DNA from: Agapanthus africanus
Taxonomy: Eukaryota > Streptophyta > Magnoliopsida > Asparagales > Amaryllidaceae
Reading direction: 5' to 3'
Length of the DNA: 64,000 nt
Assembly: GCA_030015575.1 (NCBI GenBank)
Contig: CM057349.1
Span: forward strand, 259,279,077 to 259,343,076
Below are positions 47,661 through 61,380 of the stretch, piece after piece. The translations under genes and the position numbers were made by a program. Each line of letters starts with the position of its first letter. Position 1 is the first letter of the stretch. Under the pieces are notes generated by a model that saw nothing but the letters and a program-made list of their open reading frames with translations, did not search any database and was not told the DNA's origin.

Positions 47661-50600
47661 ACTCTGCGTACGCTCTTGCAAGATTAAATTGGTTATTATT
47701 TTATCTAATCAGGACGGCTCCCACCGTGTTTATCAAATCTTCCTTCAAACCCTAAAAGGTAAGACTAGCTGGGATTAATTACACCCTACAAGTTCGCCAA
47801 TCTTTCGACCAGGCCAGTGTCGGTACTTTGAGGGAGGTTCCCCGTGCTTTCGCACGGACCTAATTAAAATAAACTTCATTTTCCCATGGGCGTAACCCAG
47901 TTAGTACCTTTCTAGACACCTACTTGATCGGCTAAATGTAATGTGCAAAACTCTCTCATGAGTAACAATTACTCGCAGTGGGTATCGGGATCCAACTATC
48001 TCATAGAAGGTATAAAATCTCATTGCAAATTTCAACTCTTGAAACTCCCGATAATGGTTTTTACCCCTAGTATTTATGGCCTTGGCTATGGTCAACATAT
48101 CATAAGTCTTAGTCAAGTTCTACCCGTCATTTCTTGATTAATTAGACCCACCCACATGACCCTTGTCTATGGTCAACATAATTATGTGACTGTCATAATT
48201 AATCGCATCATATGCTGTGTAGGAAGTCATCACTTAGCTACTGTACACTTTGCCTTGGCTATAGTCAACATACGTAGCACGAATACTAAGTACTCTATTT
48301 CCTAAAATGACGGAGGGTCTGCGGATGGTTTTTATGAAAACGTTTAAAGCTTTGAACTTGATATCGTTGTAGAATCGAGTGATTTTGAAAAGGAGTGTTT
48401 TTTAGGCTTTTACTAGTTTTTCTAAAGAGGTCACTCCTGGTGAAGGGATCTCGGCTCTTTCCTCATCGAATGTGGTACTGGATATTCTACAAGGAATACT
48501 GCTATGCAAAGCATGAACTAAAAAAGCAATCAAAAGACAATACCGAGTGGGTTGTAGCATCTGCCAGTTTCTCCAAAGAGGTCACTCCCGGTGAAGGGAT
48601 CTCGGCTCTTTCCTTATCGAAAAAGGTGCTGGATATTCTACAAGGAATACTGCTATGCAAAGCAAGAACTAGAGCTACCAGTTTTTAAAACATGTTTCGA
48701 CAACATCTTTAGGTTTCTTTTATTTCATTAATCTCATTAATAAAGTCCCATCTAATTATGCTTCCCAAGCATCACAGAAGAAACGAAAACAACAATATTT
48801 ATTATATATCATATATTTAATATAAGCATTCGTCTCATAATATCAAGTGATTACATCACAGAATATCAGCAGCAGAAGATCCACATATGAAATATTGGAT
48901 ATACTAGAAATTCCGTGTTCTAAATTAAGCCAGTAAAAAACACGGATTCCATGGTCGTGATGAATAGAGAAACCCACATCCCTAGACCCCTACGAGAGCG
49001 GCAAGCAACCTTACCAATTCTAGAGTTAGGAGACCCGGTCTCTACTCCTTGAGATGGTCTCCCACTGGACCCTAGAACCCGGTTACTTGTGCTCCCCTTC
49101 TTGGGTCTATCCTAATGCAGAAAAGTAAATAATATACATCAATGGTGACATCATCCTCAACTCGGAAGTTCCCCAATAAAAGAATATTAGATACAAGTTT
49201 TTACATGAATGAAAATGAAAAACTCCCATCTCACATAAAACCCCGGGCTATTCAAAACACGACGATCCAATATAACATATCACAGCAACACATAACATCA
49301 CATGTCATCAACGTAAGTAAATATGCGTATCCCAATTGTCGTTGACATATAGAAACGAAATCAGCGATACACCACATATTACACTTACGGTCGCAGAAAA
49401 GAAAGTGAAAAACTACAACAATTGGAATCCGCAACCACCTTAGACATCATAAACCCAATGTATCACATACTTTGGATTTCATGCCTAAAAAAATGAATTC
49501 CTTAGACATCACATGCCTAACAATTATAAACCCCGCATTTTAGTCTCGATATTGAAAACACTTTCCAATAACAAGTCGGGTAATTCAACAAGATTCCCGA
49601 CAACCTGATCAAATGCTCGTCAGAAACTTTAGTAGACAGCCACACCCCCGATGCCGTCGACGAAGTGCACTTAGGCGGAACACCGCGGCCGCGAGCACCC
49701 GAACGGATGCTTTTGGCAACGGGGTTCTCCTACAATCATTTGGTCGGGGCTATGGGGCATGGCTATCTAGTAAGGTTATCCGGCGAGTATCCGCATACGC
49801 TACGTGATTGCGACGGACTTTTGATCCACATCAAAATTCCGTGGCAACCGATTAAATAAGACTAAACTGCTAGATTTTTAATATTCAAATTAGTTTTCAC
49901 AAAACTAAATATATGGATTCCAAATATTGTATCACAATCACAGATAGCTAGACGATATTAAAATTTTCGATCGAATAAACAAACACCCAAAATTTTCCAA
50001 AGAGCTCAACACTTGAGCGGAGTTCAAAAAGTGCCCAGAACATGCCACAGCACCTATGGACCAACCGTAGAAGGGTCAACCCATGCCTCACCTATGGCGC
50101 CGCGGAACTACCACAAACGCTAGGGTTTGATGGCGGTTCCGATGGTCACAGAATCGAGTTAGGGTTTCGTTCTTCTAGAGGGTCCATAGAAAACACCTGC
50201 ACGATTTTCTGAAGATTTTAAACTTGGAAAAAATCCAACTCTTGGAAAATTTCCAGCGAGGGAAAAATTAGGTTATTGATATCCGTTCGAACTTTTTAAC
50301 GCCGTCTAAATAACCCGAATAGATGTTAGAATTACTACTATGAAACACTCCGAATTCCCTTTGCATAAAGATAACATCACATGCAAATTTAGCAAAAACA
50401 AGCAACACTTGAAATACAAAAACCCAGAGACTGGAACACCCTAAAAAATTCAACCCAGAACTCCCCTACAAAACCGAGCAGGCCGGTTTTAATAGCAATG
50501 TGGCCGGCCAAAATCCGGCGAGGGGGGTAGAATTTTATACTGTGTTCATATTACATCTCATATAACATTCTGCAATTGCTTAAAAAAATTTTAGAGGCCA

Positions 50601-50693
50601 TTTAAAAATCGACAAAAACTAGATTTCATTGTTTCAAGTTTCGGAGTAATTTCGGTTTCGTAATCTAACAGACATCGTCTAATTCTCTTGCAT
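47661..50693 (-). other. Structured leader of H
   Basis: Minus-strand modules: TTGAC-N4-G(C/A)CAA motifs at 48082-48095, 48163-48176 and 48255-48268; twin hairpins with AAAGAG/CTCTTT in both (48424-48460 and 48575-48611); the single-unit domain at 48997-49095 (CAAGCAACC at 49002-49010 facing GGTTACTTG at 49081-49089, AATTCTAGAG at 49016-49025 facing CCCTAGAACC at 49070-49079); the anchor hairpin at 49808-49847; and a GC-rich inverted repeat near 50483-50522. The segment at 50004-50222 is the block shared with E. No gag is seen. Confidence 0.75.
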
Positions 50694-50706
50694 GGCTCTG
50701 ATACTA
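50694..50706 (-). other. Primer binding site of H, one base changed
   Basis: GGCTCTGATACTA instead of GGCTCTGATACCA on the plus strand, next to the LTR edge at 50708. Confidence 0.85.
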
Positions 50707-50707
50707 C

Positions 50708-52892
50708 TATAGGGTTCCCTAGGGCGGCCGCTGGGTTTCAGGAGGCATCGACCATACCATTTTCAAAAAAAATGCCGCGTTAAAGAACCCTAACGCTAGA
50801 ATCTAAACTAGAGAATTAGACGAACAAGCATGTAAACATCTTTACATCTAAGTGAACAAGGAATACAACCTTTGTAGACCGGTCCTTCACTTCAATAGCT
50901 TCGTGTAGTAGTCCCTTCGCTCCAAGTAGTGATCTCCCGGACTCTAGTGAGGCTCCACAAGGTGAAATGAATAAGCTTGCTTGAAGTCTTCGAGGGCGAA
51001 GATGATCTACGTCGAGGAGACACTAACTCAAGATACCTCTTCACTAAGTGATGAACTTGGTGAAGAAACAACCCAATCTAAATGGCTAGTAGAGAAGAGG
51101 TTGATGAAGTAGGAATTTTGCTCACTTTAGAAATAATTTTCTCACTATATTTCTTCACTTCTCATAAAGCTACAAAGATTTTGGAGATGAGGAAGAAGAT
51201 GAAGTGTGAATGGAATAATGAGTGAGAATAGCAACCATGGGTGAGTTAGTGTCATACACTAACTCATGTAGAGAATAAACCATGGCTAAACAATAATGGT
51301 TAGGTTAATAAATATCTTCAAGTAAAACAAAATGAGTGGACTTGGTCAATGGTTCCACAAGCTTCTACAAGATTCAGCCATGTGACAATTTCCAACTAAT
51401 TTGATTTACTTTAAATAAAAAAAACCTTACATTATTATAAGTATGGTGTTGGTCTCAAACACCCATGTAGCATTTGGCATCAAGCATGACACAAAAGATG
51501 TACATTAATATATATCACATATATACTAAGTGTACACTAGTGAGAAAAAGAAATCTTTAAGTGAGCTAATATTAGTTAATGTAAGATAATATATCAAATA
51601 TATAATTATACATTAAATTATTAAATCAACACTTGATTTAATAATCCGGCTATATCACATACAACCGACTAATATCAAATGTATCAACTTATCGAAAAAA
51701 CACTTGATTCGACAGCCCGGCTATATCACATATAAACGTCCGATATCACATATCGCGAGAATAGAATACGGTATCAGATATGCGTATTAATCTCGGTCCT
51801 GCACATATCACATATGTGCTCCTACTTCATTTCGCTTGAGCCAGGAAACCTCTGTGTAGGACTCTAAGGACTCGTCAATACGCCGGCAGTATATGGTGGT
51901 CATATCAGTCATCCACAAACCGCAAGCGTTCTGCTAAATGTAACGGCCACCCGGGTATTGAGTGATCAGAAGATCAACAAGCAAGCCTGCTCGTACTCCT
52001 GTGAATCCAATCAAGTAACACTACCGTACAGTCCGCACTCTTCGTCAGATATGTCGCATATCACATCCTGGGGGTGGTATAACGTCAGACCCCATTCGCC
52101 TGATAAGTGATGCCGATGCAAGGTCCATAACGGTTCGAGAAACTACTGGTAACACTTACCAGTAGATCTCAGCAACCCTGGCCAGGGATTTCCTGTTATG
52201 GCCAATCGAGCACAGTGCAACATCAACCCCCAATACCGGGAGAGATGAATCCCCTCCTATCGCTCATTGCCTCCTTGTGAGTTAGGACTGTACCCAAAAA
52301 CCATTGTTTTGCACGACTCGGTAGAACCGTGATAGGGTGGAAATCAAAGCACAGTAGGAGACATACAAGACGCTATGACGATCTCGGGTCGACAGACTAA
52401 CCTGTACCAGTGTCACCAGAGAACTGCTATCTGACGATTGGTATAATACCATCTAGGAGTTCTTGGCGAGTCCGTTCAGTATACCCAGTCTCTACTGAGC
52501 ACCCGTATACCTTCTCTGATATCAAACACCAATGGATGTAGGATCATCCATCACCCATCATATGGGTCAAGAAGCGTATACGCTAGTCTACTCTGGAATA
52601 TCGATGCCCTGTCTTGATACTCCCATGACTAGGAACAATTGAAGGATGTACTTACCGACTACCCTGTCCCCACTAGTATGACCTGCATCATAATCCTGGT
52701 AGTCAAGTACTCATCCTAAGGGCTTTATCAACATGTAATAGAGAGACAATAAGTGTACATGTTAAGATAATGAGCAACCGGATAGTATACTATCATGTCG
52801 AGCAAGAAAGTCCCCCTATATATGTCCGAGCATCCACTACAATATACATCGCATGTACAGTAATGGCCTATAGGGCATACATATTACTAACA
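50708..52892 (-). repeat. 5' LTR of H (2185 bp)
   Basis: Reverse complement homologous to the G LTRs over its length, ending on the plus strand in CATATTACTAACA. It is considerably diverged from G. Confidence 0.9.
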
Positions 52893-52953
52893 TGAGGTTA
52901 TGTAATTAAGAAACTTCGCGAAAGCATTGGGAAACCTCTCTCGAAGTACCAAC
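52893..52953 (+). mobile_element. M: 61-bp copia remnant between H and K
   Basis: It resembles G at about 37140-37215 (GAGGTT, GCGAAAGCA, CTCGAAGTACC) in plus orientation. It is probably what remains visible of an older copia element into which H and K inserted. Confidence 0.6.
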
Positions 52954-54994
52954 TGTAAAGCTACGCCAGTACCCCGACCGTCAATCCGAGGACAAATGCG
53001 GAACAAAAACTTTTCAAAACGGCTCTAGCGTAACCCTAAAACCCAGATCGTGCCATTAACCCTATACTAGTAATACAGAAAAGGGTTTGGAGAGATTGTA
53101 CCGATAGATCCGTGTCCTTCGGTTTTCAATCTCTGCGCCAAACTCCTTGCGGCTGCCCCGACGAAGTTTTCTCTCCGGTCTCGCTTGTCGAAGAGGCTCC
53201 ATATCGAGAATTCTATATATGGGCTCCAGCTTCAAAAAATGAAGCAACTCGAGCAACTAGTTTGCTAGCCTAGGTGCCCAAGATGATGTAGAGATAGTGT
53301 GTGATTACTTTGTCTCATAACACTCTATGATTCTCAACACATGAGAGGGATAGAGTGGAGGTTGAAGAAGAAGCCATTTATAGAAGTTGTGAGCTCAAGA
53401 AAAAAGCTAGTGAAGAAAATGAGCTTCATTATTGTGTGAGATAAAAATGTAAGAGCTCTAGAAACAAATCAAGAACCAAACCCCACCTCAAGTGGCTACC
53501 CTCTCTCTCTCTCCATATATCAATCCCATACAATAATCAATCAAGAGAATAGACATGGCATAAGAAAACACACCATGAGTCATCAAAAATGCAGATGCCA
53601 TATTTAATGCTCTTGTTCAAGACTTGCACTCACAATTTCCACTTAATAAACAATAATCCAAATGTTTAAAACAATAAATAGAATGGCATCTTCAAAAGTA
53701 AACTCGTGACGGATCATAAGAATACCCCTCACCTGTATATACATACCTGCATCCACATTCCGACAGAATACGAATACAACAAGACGAAAATAATCCAACA
53801 ATCTAATACTAGGATCCGGCTTAAACAAAAGCCCACTAGTATGATCCGTCCGATCATGATCTGTGCATAAGTGCACGTATATGATCGAACCCTGCCATAA
53901 AACCATACGGCCTCTACAACGTTTCGCTCGAACTTGGGAAACTTTCTGTGGGGGACTCTAAAGACTCGTCAATATGCGGGCAGTGGGTTTAACCACAAGC
54001 ACGTCAGTGGCACTAGATGTACGTAACGGCTGCCCATGTATTGAGCGAAAGGGAAGCTGACGAGCGAACTCATCCTGGAACCCTACTGAGCCTATCTTTG
54101 ACAATCTCCGTACAGTCCGGTCTGTTCGTCTATGAGTATCGCATATCGGGCCTAGGAGATGGTAAACGTCAGACCCTAATAGCGGTATAAGTCGTGTCGG
54201 AGTGTAGTCCAGAACACCTTGAGAAACTACTGGAATACGTACCAGTAAATCTCACTTGCCTTGGCCAAGGACTTTGTCTAATGGCTCTCCAAACACAACG
54301 CGATATCAACCCCCAATACCGGGAGAGACGAATCATGTCTAACTGCCACTGCCTCCAAGTACTTCGGGAATCCACCCAACTACTACCTGTTTGCACGACT
54401 CCTTTGAGCCGTGGTAGGGTAGAAATCAAAGAACAGTGGGAACACACTTGAGGAAAAGTAGCAGTGTCAAGTCAACGGACTAAGCTGTACTCATGTCACC
54501 TGGGAACTGCTCCTGACGATAGGTTTAGTACCAATCAGCAGTGCACCCTGCGAGTCCGTCCGGTGTACTCATAACCCAATGAGCACCTGTATACGATCTT
54601 AGGTGAACCAACTGACACCAATGGCTTGTGAGATCGGCTATTGCCCCTCGTTTGGGTCTCGATCCGTATACACTAGTCTACTCTCGGAGTATCGATGCCC
54701 AGTCTTGAAACTCTCACGACTAAGGACACTTTAAGGATGTGCTTATAGACTACCCAACTCTCACGTATATGATCTCCATCATACTGCTGGTAGTCAAGCA
54801 AGAATCCTATGGGCTCTATCAACATGTAATAGTGATCTGTAATGTCGCCTGAAGCATGTACACGATGATAAAGACAAACCAGATAGCATACTATCATCTC
54901 GAGCAAGACTATTCTACCTGTATAGGTCCTTCCTCAATCATTGCAATCACGTGCCTGTGATCCAATAATTGACTTGAGGGCACTATATCCAACA
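52954..54994 (-). repeat. 3' LTR of K (2041 bp)
   Basis: Plus strand from TGTAAAGCTACG to CTATATCCAACA, the inverse of a type I LTR. Both edges are clear: the polypurine tract on the right and M on the left. Confidence 0.88.
53374..53384 (-). promoter_or_regulatory. TATA-box candidate in K LTR
   Basis: TCTATAAATGG on the minus strand, about 420 bp before the LTR end. It is a good plant TATA match but is not obviously kept in A or J. Confidence 0.4.
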
Positions 54995-55007
54995 ATCTTC
55001 CACTTGC
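54995..55007 (-). other. Polypurine tract of K
   Basis: ATCTTCCACTTGC on the plus strand, the inverse of GCAAGTGGAAGAT, one base different from A and G. Confidence 0.83.
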
Positions 55008-56814
55008 ACTTAAGGCTAATTATTGCGGTGTCGCATACTCACAGCCCATGTGATACCAAATACCCAACTCCTCTACTAATCAGTTTCACAAATCTCGTTT
55101 GTGAAACTATTGCTTTCGAGAAATAGCCTCAGTGAATGGATCCGCTCTGTTGTTTCTTTCTATATCTCTCTTAATCTCAAGTTCGCGGAGAAAGCCATCT
55201 CCCGAAATGAGCAATACCTGTCTTAGAATATGTCTGGATATCTGATGGGACCTAGTTCACAAATGAACTCCAAATCCAGCAAACTTCTTAGACTGTATCG
55301 TCAACTGAATTTAATCAGTATCCTGCGCCACGCCTCCCTCAGTATCCGCTTGGACCACCTGTCCAAACTATTGCCCCTCGTTAGAGGGAAAACTATAACT
55401 CTGACAGTCACTCTGTCATCCATGTCACCTTGGAAGCCTGGAATGATAACCGTCTCCCGAAGGTTGCTGCCGTTATCAAATCCCTAGAACATCCACTTAT
55501 GCTCATAAATTGCTTCCGAATGTTTCTCCAGGATTGGATTAATATATATAAACTTATTGTATCTTGTGCAAAAACAACATCTGGTGTGGTACTTGACATC
55601 TCATGATTGACTCAATTGCCTAAGCAAGTGATATGACAATCATGCACATCCCTCTCCCCTTCAGTCTATAAGACAACTTTAGAGAGGGTGACTCTTTCAC
55701 CTGCAGGTACACCTCCATGCCATGAGCCATCCATTCTAAAATACTTTTAGAATACCGTCTAAGTACCCAGATTAGGACACTACCCAAATCTAGATCTAAA
55801 ACCATAGATCTAGTGACCAGAATGCCAAATATAATATCCATATCCTATGTGGAGAAACCACTGTGTGACAACCATAGTATAACCGATCGTAGTATAGAAA
55901 TTTTACTTCCTACAACATGCATGTCATCCAAATAACAGGACATCACACCCTACTACCTTCTTAACAGATCCATCTCCTATTCTGATGAAGTCAAAACCTA
56001 TGATTGTCACATCAAAAATAGATTATCTATCTCCGCCATATTTGCTTTAGTCTATAAATAGACATAAGCTACTTGTCCACTATGCTTCCGCTGCTCCCAC
56101 TGACTACAACAACCCTCTGGCAGAGTCATATACATGTGCATTTCTAAAGCTAGTTTAGAACGACGCTATACTCATCCTCCTGCCAAGTCTCATAGTCTAG
56201 GAAAGCAGTAATGGCAAGTCTGGGTAAAAAAGAACCTCCCTGTCACCGTCCTTGAGGATACCGGAGTACCTCTCGGGTGCCTGAGGTTACCCACCATATC
56301 TGCGGAGTGGCTAACAGAATGTCGAACCTGATTGAATCTTTAGGTTCTATTAAATTTTCAGTAATCGTCTGTGGTTCTGGAATCACTTCCAGTTCTACCA
56401 TACTCCCACTACTGTTTTCTGAAAAAGTCCTTTTTACTAAAACTGTGGCGAGTCAAGAACAATATCACTATTGATCTTCCAGATGGTAGAAAATTAACCC
56501 TCGTCATAGCCTGGGTTAACCCACAAACTGCCATTACTGAAACGTGACTTGAGTTATCCAGAGTCTGGTTTTAAGCATAAGCCGGACACTCCATATACCT
56601 TAACATCGTTAAGATATGATCCATTCTATATACAATATAGAAATAAAGGCACTGATTTAATTGGAACCAGATTCAAATCATGCAGCTGTCTTCAGTGCAT
56701 GTCAACTAAATGGAGAGAGGCCGATCAGCATTACTCAACATAGGAGTGCATCCAATTGTGAGTAACCTGAAAGAGAAGCAAGTTCTCAAAATTATTACTA
56801 TCGACTGATTACCA
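55008..56814 (-). pseudogene. Decayed 3' pol of K
   Basis: Matches the last 1.8 kb of A's pol remnant in inverse. The frame 55620-55841 parallels A's 6559-6770 region, and GGATCCGCTC at 55138-55147 corresponds to the RNase H tail. It is broken by stops and shifts. Confidence 0.72.
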
Positions 56815-57774
56815 TGTTGGGTTACCTACAACGGCAGCAAGTTTTTAGGAGGCATCATCCATGCCAAGTTAAAGATTTTGCCATTTCAGATAACCCTAAC
56901 CCTAGATCTTTAACTAGAGAATCAAACAAAACACTACAAGTTAACAACTTAACATCTAAGTGAGAGGGTTTACAACCTTTGTAGTCCGTTCCTTCGCTTC
57001 ATAAGCTCCGGGTTGAAGTCCCTTCGCTGCGATCATCAAGTACCCGGACTCTAGAGAGGCTCCATGAAGTGAAAGAGACATCCTTGCTTGAATACTTCAC
57101 AATCCAAGATGATCTACCTTGAAGAATCACAAACCCAAGCTCTCACTTCACTAATCAAGTATTAGTGAAGCAAACACCCTAATCTAAGTGGCTAGAATAG
57201 ATGAGGATGATGAAGTAGGAATTTTGCTCTTTTTAGTTTTCTTTTTCTCACAAACAATCACCACAAAGGAAAATTCTAGCAAGCTTTTTTCAAGAGCAAG
57301 AAGAAGATGAAGAAGTGATGAATGAACTATTGTTGAGGTTAGAAATGCAACCATAGTTAGATATGTGTCATGGCTAACTCATGTAGAGAATCAACCATAG
57401 TCTAGGGTTAAAGTTAGGTTAACAAATATCAAGGATAAAACAAAGAGGGTGGACTTTGTCAAAGGATCATGAAGCTTCCTCAAAGCTCATCCAAAACTTA
57501 ATCTATCCAAAAAGAATTAACCAAAAAAGAAAATGTTAACCCAAGTTTAAACCCTAGCATGGTTTTAACCCTAGTTGCATTTGTAACCCTAACATGTTAC
57601 AATATTATATATCACATATACAATATTTTGTAACAAAAGAAAATAATACAATTAATATATATCACATATATATCAATGTATCATCAAGTAAGAAAAAGAA
57701 TCTTTAAATGAGCTTACATTAGTTATTGTAATGTAATATATCAAATATATAATTATACATTAAATTATAGAATC
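56815..57774 (-). repeat. L: partial type II copia LTR
   Basis: Starts TGTTGGGTTACC on the plus strand and follows the first ~930 bp of H's LTR (50708 onward) with divergence. It is cut at 57775 by J. No primer site adjoins its left edge, so it is a 3' or solo LTR. Confidence 0.8.
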
Positions 57775-59904
57775 TGTTGGAGATAGTGCCCTCATAGTCA
57801 ATTGTTGGATCGCAGGTACGTGATTGCAATGATTGCGGAGGACCTATACCGGTAGGACAGTCTTACTCGAGATGATAGTATGCTATCTGGTTTGCCTTTA
57901 TCAGTTGTGTACATGTTCAGGTGACTGATTGCATGTTACACTTTGATAGAGCCCTTAGGATCTTGCTTTACTACCAACTGTATGAGGGCGATCATATACG
58001 TGAGAGTTGGGTAGTTTATATGCATATCCTTAATTGTGGTCCCTAGTCGTGGGAGTTTCGAGACAGGGCATCGATACTCCGGAGTAGACTAGTGTGTACA
58101 GTCGAGACCCCGACGAGGGGCGGTGGCCGGTCTCACAAGCCACTGGTGTATGTTGGATCACCTAAGATGTATACAGGTGCTCATTGGGTTATGAGTACAC
58201 CGGACAGGACTCGCCGGGAATCTGCTAGTTAGTATTATATCTACCGTCAGATAGCAGTTCCCTGGTGACATGTGTACAGGTTAGTTCATCGACCTGAGGT
58301 CGTCATTTGTCTCGTGTGAGTTCCCACTGTGCTTTGATTTCTACCCTACCACGGCTCAAAGGAGTCGTGCAAACAGGTAGCTTTTGGGTACAGTCCCGAG
58401 CCATATGGAGGCACGTGAGCGGATCGGCAGGGGATTCGTCTCTCCCGGTATTGGGGGCGAGATCATGCTGTGTCTAGGAGAGCCATTACACAAATCCATG
58501 GCCATGGTAGGAGATTTACTGGTAGGTACTCCAGTAGTATCTCAGGGTGTATTGAGACTTCACTCCGACACGACTTATACTGCTATTGGGGGTCTGACGT
58601 TACTAGCCCCCTAGGCAGATATGCGATACTCATTGACGAACGGACCGGACTGTATATACATTGTCACTGTTAGGCTCAGTAGGGTTTCTGGATGAGTTCG
58701 CTCATCGGCCACCCTTGAGTGCGCTCATCAGTCTCCCTTGAGGTCAGTCCGTGGGCAGCCGTTATGCATTGCTAGTGCCGCTGACGGTTTGTGGTTAAAC
58801 CCACTGCCAGGGTGCTGACGAGTCATTAGAGTCCCCCACAGACAGTTTCCCAAGTTCGGGCGAAACGTTGTAGAGGCCGTATGGTTTTATGGCAGGGTTC
58901 GGAAAATGCACGTGCGTTTACGCACGTGTCAATTTTCAGACAGATGATACTGGTCGGTTTTGGTTTAAGCCGGATCCGAGTATTATATTGAGTAGGTATA
59001 ATATCTTTGTCTCAGTTGCATTTGTATTCGGTCGTAATACAAATGCGGGTATTTTTATACAGTTTCGGGGTTATCCTGAAAGTCGTTTCGGGATCACTTT
59101 TGGAAGTTGCCAGTTTCCAGTTTTCTATCAGCCGTCTTTTAACATTCGGTTAAAGACGGATTTATCTTTTCTTGAGATGAGTGTGGATTCTTCTAGAAGT
59201 TTCTAGATGAGGTGACTAGGATTAATTGGTGTTGGATTTTCATTGGTTGCTTTAATGGTTCAATTAATGCGTAATGACTCATGCTTTGTTATTAAAGCTT
59301 TTTGGATTGCTTAAGATATTTTGTGATGATAAGCTTCTTGCTAATGGTCACCTCCCTCCTCCTACCATCACCCCCCTTCTCCATATATGTGGCCGGCCAT
59401 CTATTTTGGGAGAGAGAGAATGATTTTCATTTTGGAGAGAATAGACTATGGTTTTGTGTGCATGGAAATTTCATTGCTTCTATCATTTCCATCACCCGAT
59501 TAAAATGGCAACTTCATTTACCGATCGTCCACGGACTTGGACGAAGTGAGACAAAGTCATCTACTCATTCTCTACATCATTCTTGGTCGTCTCTTTTAGC
59601 AAACTTGACGATCGAGTTGCCTCGAGTCAGAGGCGGGAGCCCGTTTAAAGAATCGTCGATGTGGTGCCACCTCGACGAAGATATCGGAGTTCGAAGAGAT
59701 CGGAGCAGCCGCAACGGAGCGTGGGATGATGGTTGAAGAACGAAGGACTCGGATCGTTCGGTACAATCTTTCTATACTCTTTACAGTTTGTTAGTTTAGC
59801 AATAATGGCAGATCCGGGTTAAAGTATACGATAGCGCCAGTTTATAAGTTTTGTTCCGCATTTTGGCGTCTGTAGACGGCCGGGGCGCTAGCGTAGACTT
59901 ACAG
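57775..59904 (+). repeat. 5' LTR of J (2130 bp)
   Basis: From TGTTGGAGATAG to AGACTTACA, homologous to the 3' LTR of A throughout but clearly diverged. Confidence 0.92.
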
Positions 59905-59905
59905 T

Positions 59906-59918
59906 GGTATCAGAGCCT
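59906..59918 (+). other. Primer binding site of J
   Basis: TGGTATCAGAGCC one base after the LTR. Confidence 0.93.
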
Positions 59919-60115
59919 AACCATTTTGCTATGCTAACTTGTGCTAACGCGTTTAAAACATCGATCCGACCGAAAATCGAAAACCGCAAAATTCCTACCT
60001 GACAGTTTCTGTTAATTTTAAACGGTGTCAAAATTGATTTCTGGATGTCTTAAAAATCTGTGCAGGGAATTCTAAGATCCACCACAAAATTTGGGCTCGT
60101 AACTCCTCCAAGTTG

Positions 60116-60160
60116 CCGCGGAAGGGCGGCCAAACCCATGGTTTGGCCGCGCTTCCGCGG
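60116..60160 (+). other. 45-nt GC-rich hairpin of J
   Basis: CCGCGGAAG (60116-60124) pairs with CTTCCGCGG (60152-60160). After one G-G mismatch GCGGCCAAACC (60126-60136) pairs with GGTTTGGCCGC (60140-60150) around a CAT loop. 20 of 21 positions pair. Confidence 0.88.
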
Positions 60161-61380
60161 CCATGTGGGGAGCACGTGATGCCAAATTTGGTCAGTGGGT
60201 TCTGTGTTGGGTTTTGGGGTTTTTGGTATATTTAGTTTTGGCCCAGATTTTGTTACTGTTCACCAGTAAGCTGTGGGGCCCACTTTTTAATATTTGGTCT
60301 TTGGTCGATCGAAATTTAAACACGTTAGTTTACAGTGCTTACATTATATTTCCGACCGGGAATGTCATTTGATCGGTAAACCGCGTCTGATTGCTATAGT
60401 TCTTTTAGACGGGTTTGCGAACGTGACATTCGCGTTGATGTTCTGTGTTGTGCTGTGATGTTGCGGATTTGTCGTGGTGGATAGCAGTGTGCAATGGTAG
60501 TACAGTTTGTGTTTATTTGTACATTTGATATTGCGGGGCGAGCGTCCAACTTGTGGACTGCCGTCACTGCCAGTTGTATAATATTCTTTTGGGGCACGAC
60601 CAGGTTGCGGTCGATGTACCTATTGTACTATTTTTCATTACTGTACTAGGTTTTACCCCGCGACGGAGTGCACGGATAGCCGGGTTCGGGAAAGCAACGG
60701 GTCCGCATCTCATGGCTTTGAGAGGCAGAGGGGCCCCACTTCAGAATTGGCAGACTATTCGCCGCACTCGTAGGGGGTACAGGTTGACCCAAGGAGGGGT
60801 GCTCAATTTACCGGATTCCGTGAAGTGCCGGGTGTTCCATTCACTATGCTGTGGGGACTACCTCGCTTCAGGTTTTGGCGGGTAACTTGCCGCACCCGTA
60901 GGGGTCTAGGTTTCATTGCACAGGCTATCCACAAGACAAGGGGAACGTCGGGTTTCAGCAGCGGCTCTGTGAAACCCGGGGATCCCAGATATCTGTATTG
61001 TTCTGTGATGCTTATTACTTTTTCTGTAATGTTGCATATTATCACGCCTGGAGCGATTATGTATATTGGTTTATATACTATTAGATGTTGTATATGTTTT
61101 ACACCCGCGCTAGTCCAATCCCCGCTCTGTCGTTAGTTAAGTAACCTAACGGGTGATGACGGGACCCAGTGACAAATACGGATGGCATATACGTACATTT
61201 TATTTTCGTTCTTTTCTGGTGTGATTGATTGATGGGACTGCATTGATTCTGATCAATGCAAAGTTAAACAAACCTATTTGATGTTGTTGGAACAATTTTA
61301 AAAAGTGTTATTGCAAAGACGTTTCCTTTTGTTTTGCATAGCGGTATTCGGTGGAATATCCTGCACCTCATTCGACGGGG

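Larger units (their letters stand above)
46200..52892 (-). mobile_element. Element H: Ty1/copia type II, cut by E
   Basis: On the minus strand: 5' LTR, primer site, leader and pol up to the integrase/reverse transcriptase junction, where E inserted. The rest of pol and the 3' LTR are not in the window. It is older than G, judging by LTR divergence from G and the mutated primer site. Confidence 0.88.
52954..56814 (-). mobile_element. Element K: Ty1/copia type I, 3' part
   Basis: Minus-strand order: pol remnant, polypurine tract, 3' LTR. Its upstream part was separated by the insertion of L at 56815. It is diverged from A and J, so it is older. Confidence 0.85.

Noticed and set aside
59302..59736. 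144-codon frame at the end of J's LTR
   Set aside because: Corresponding positions in A, K and B do not keep it, and no motif is visible; taken as chance.
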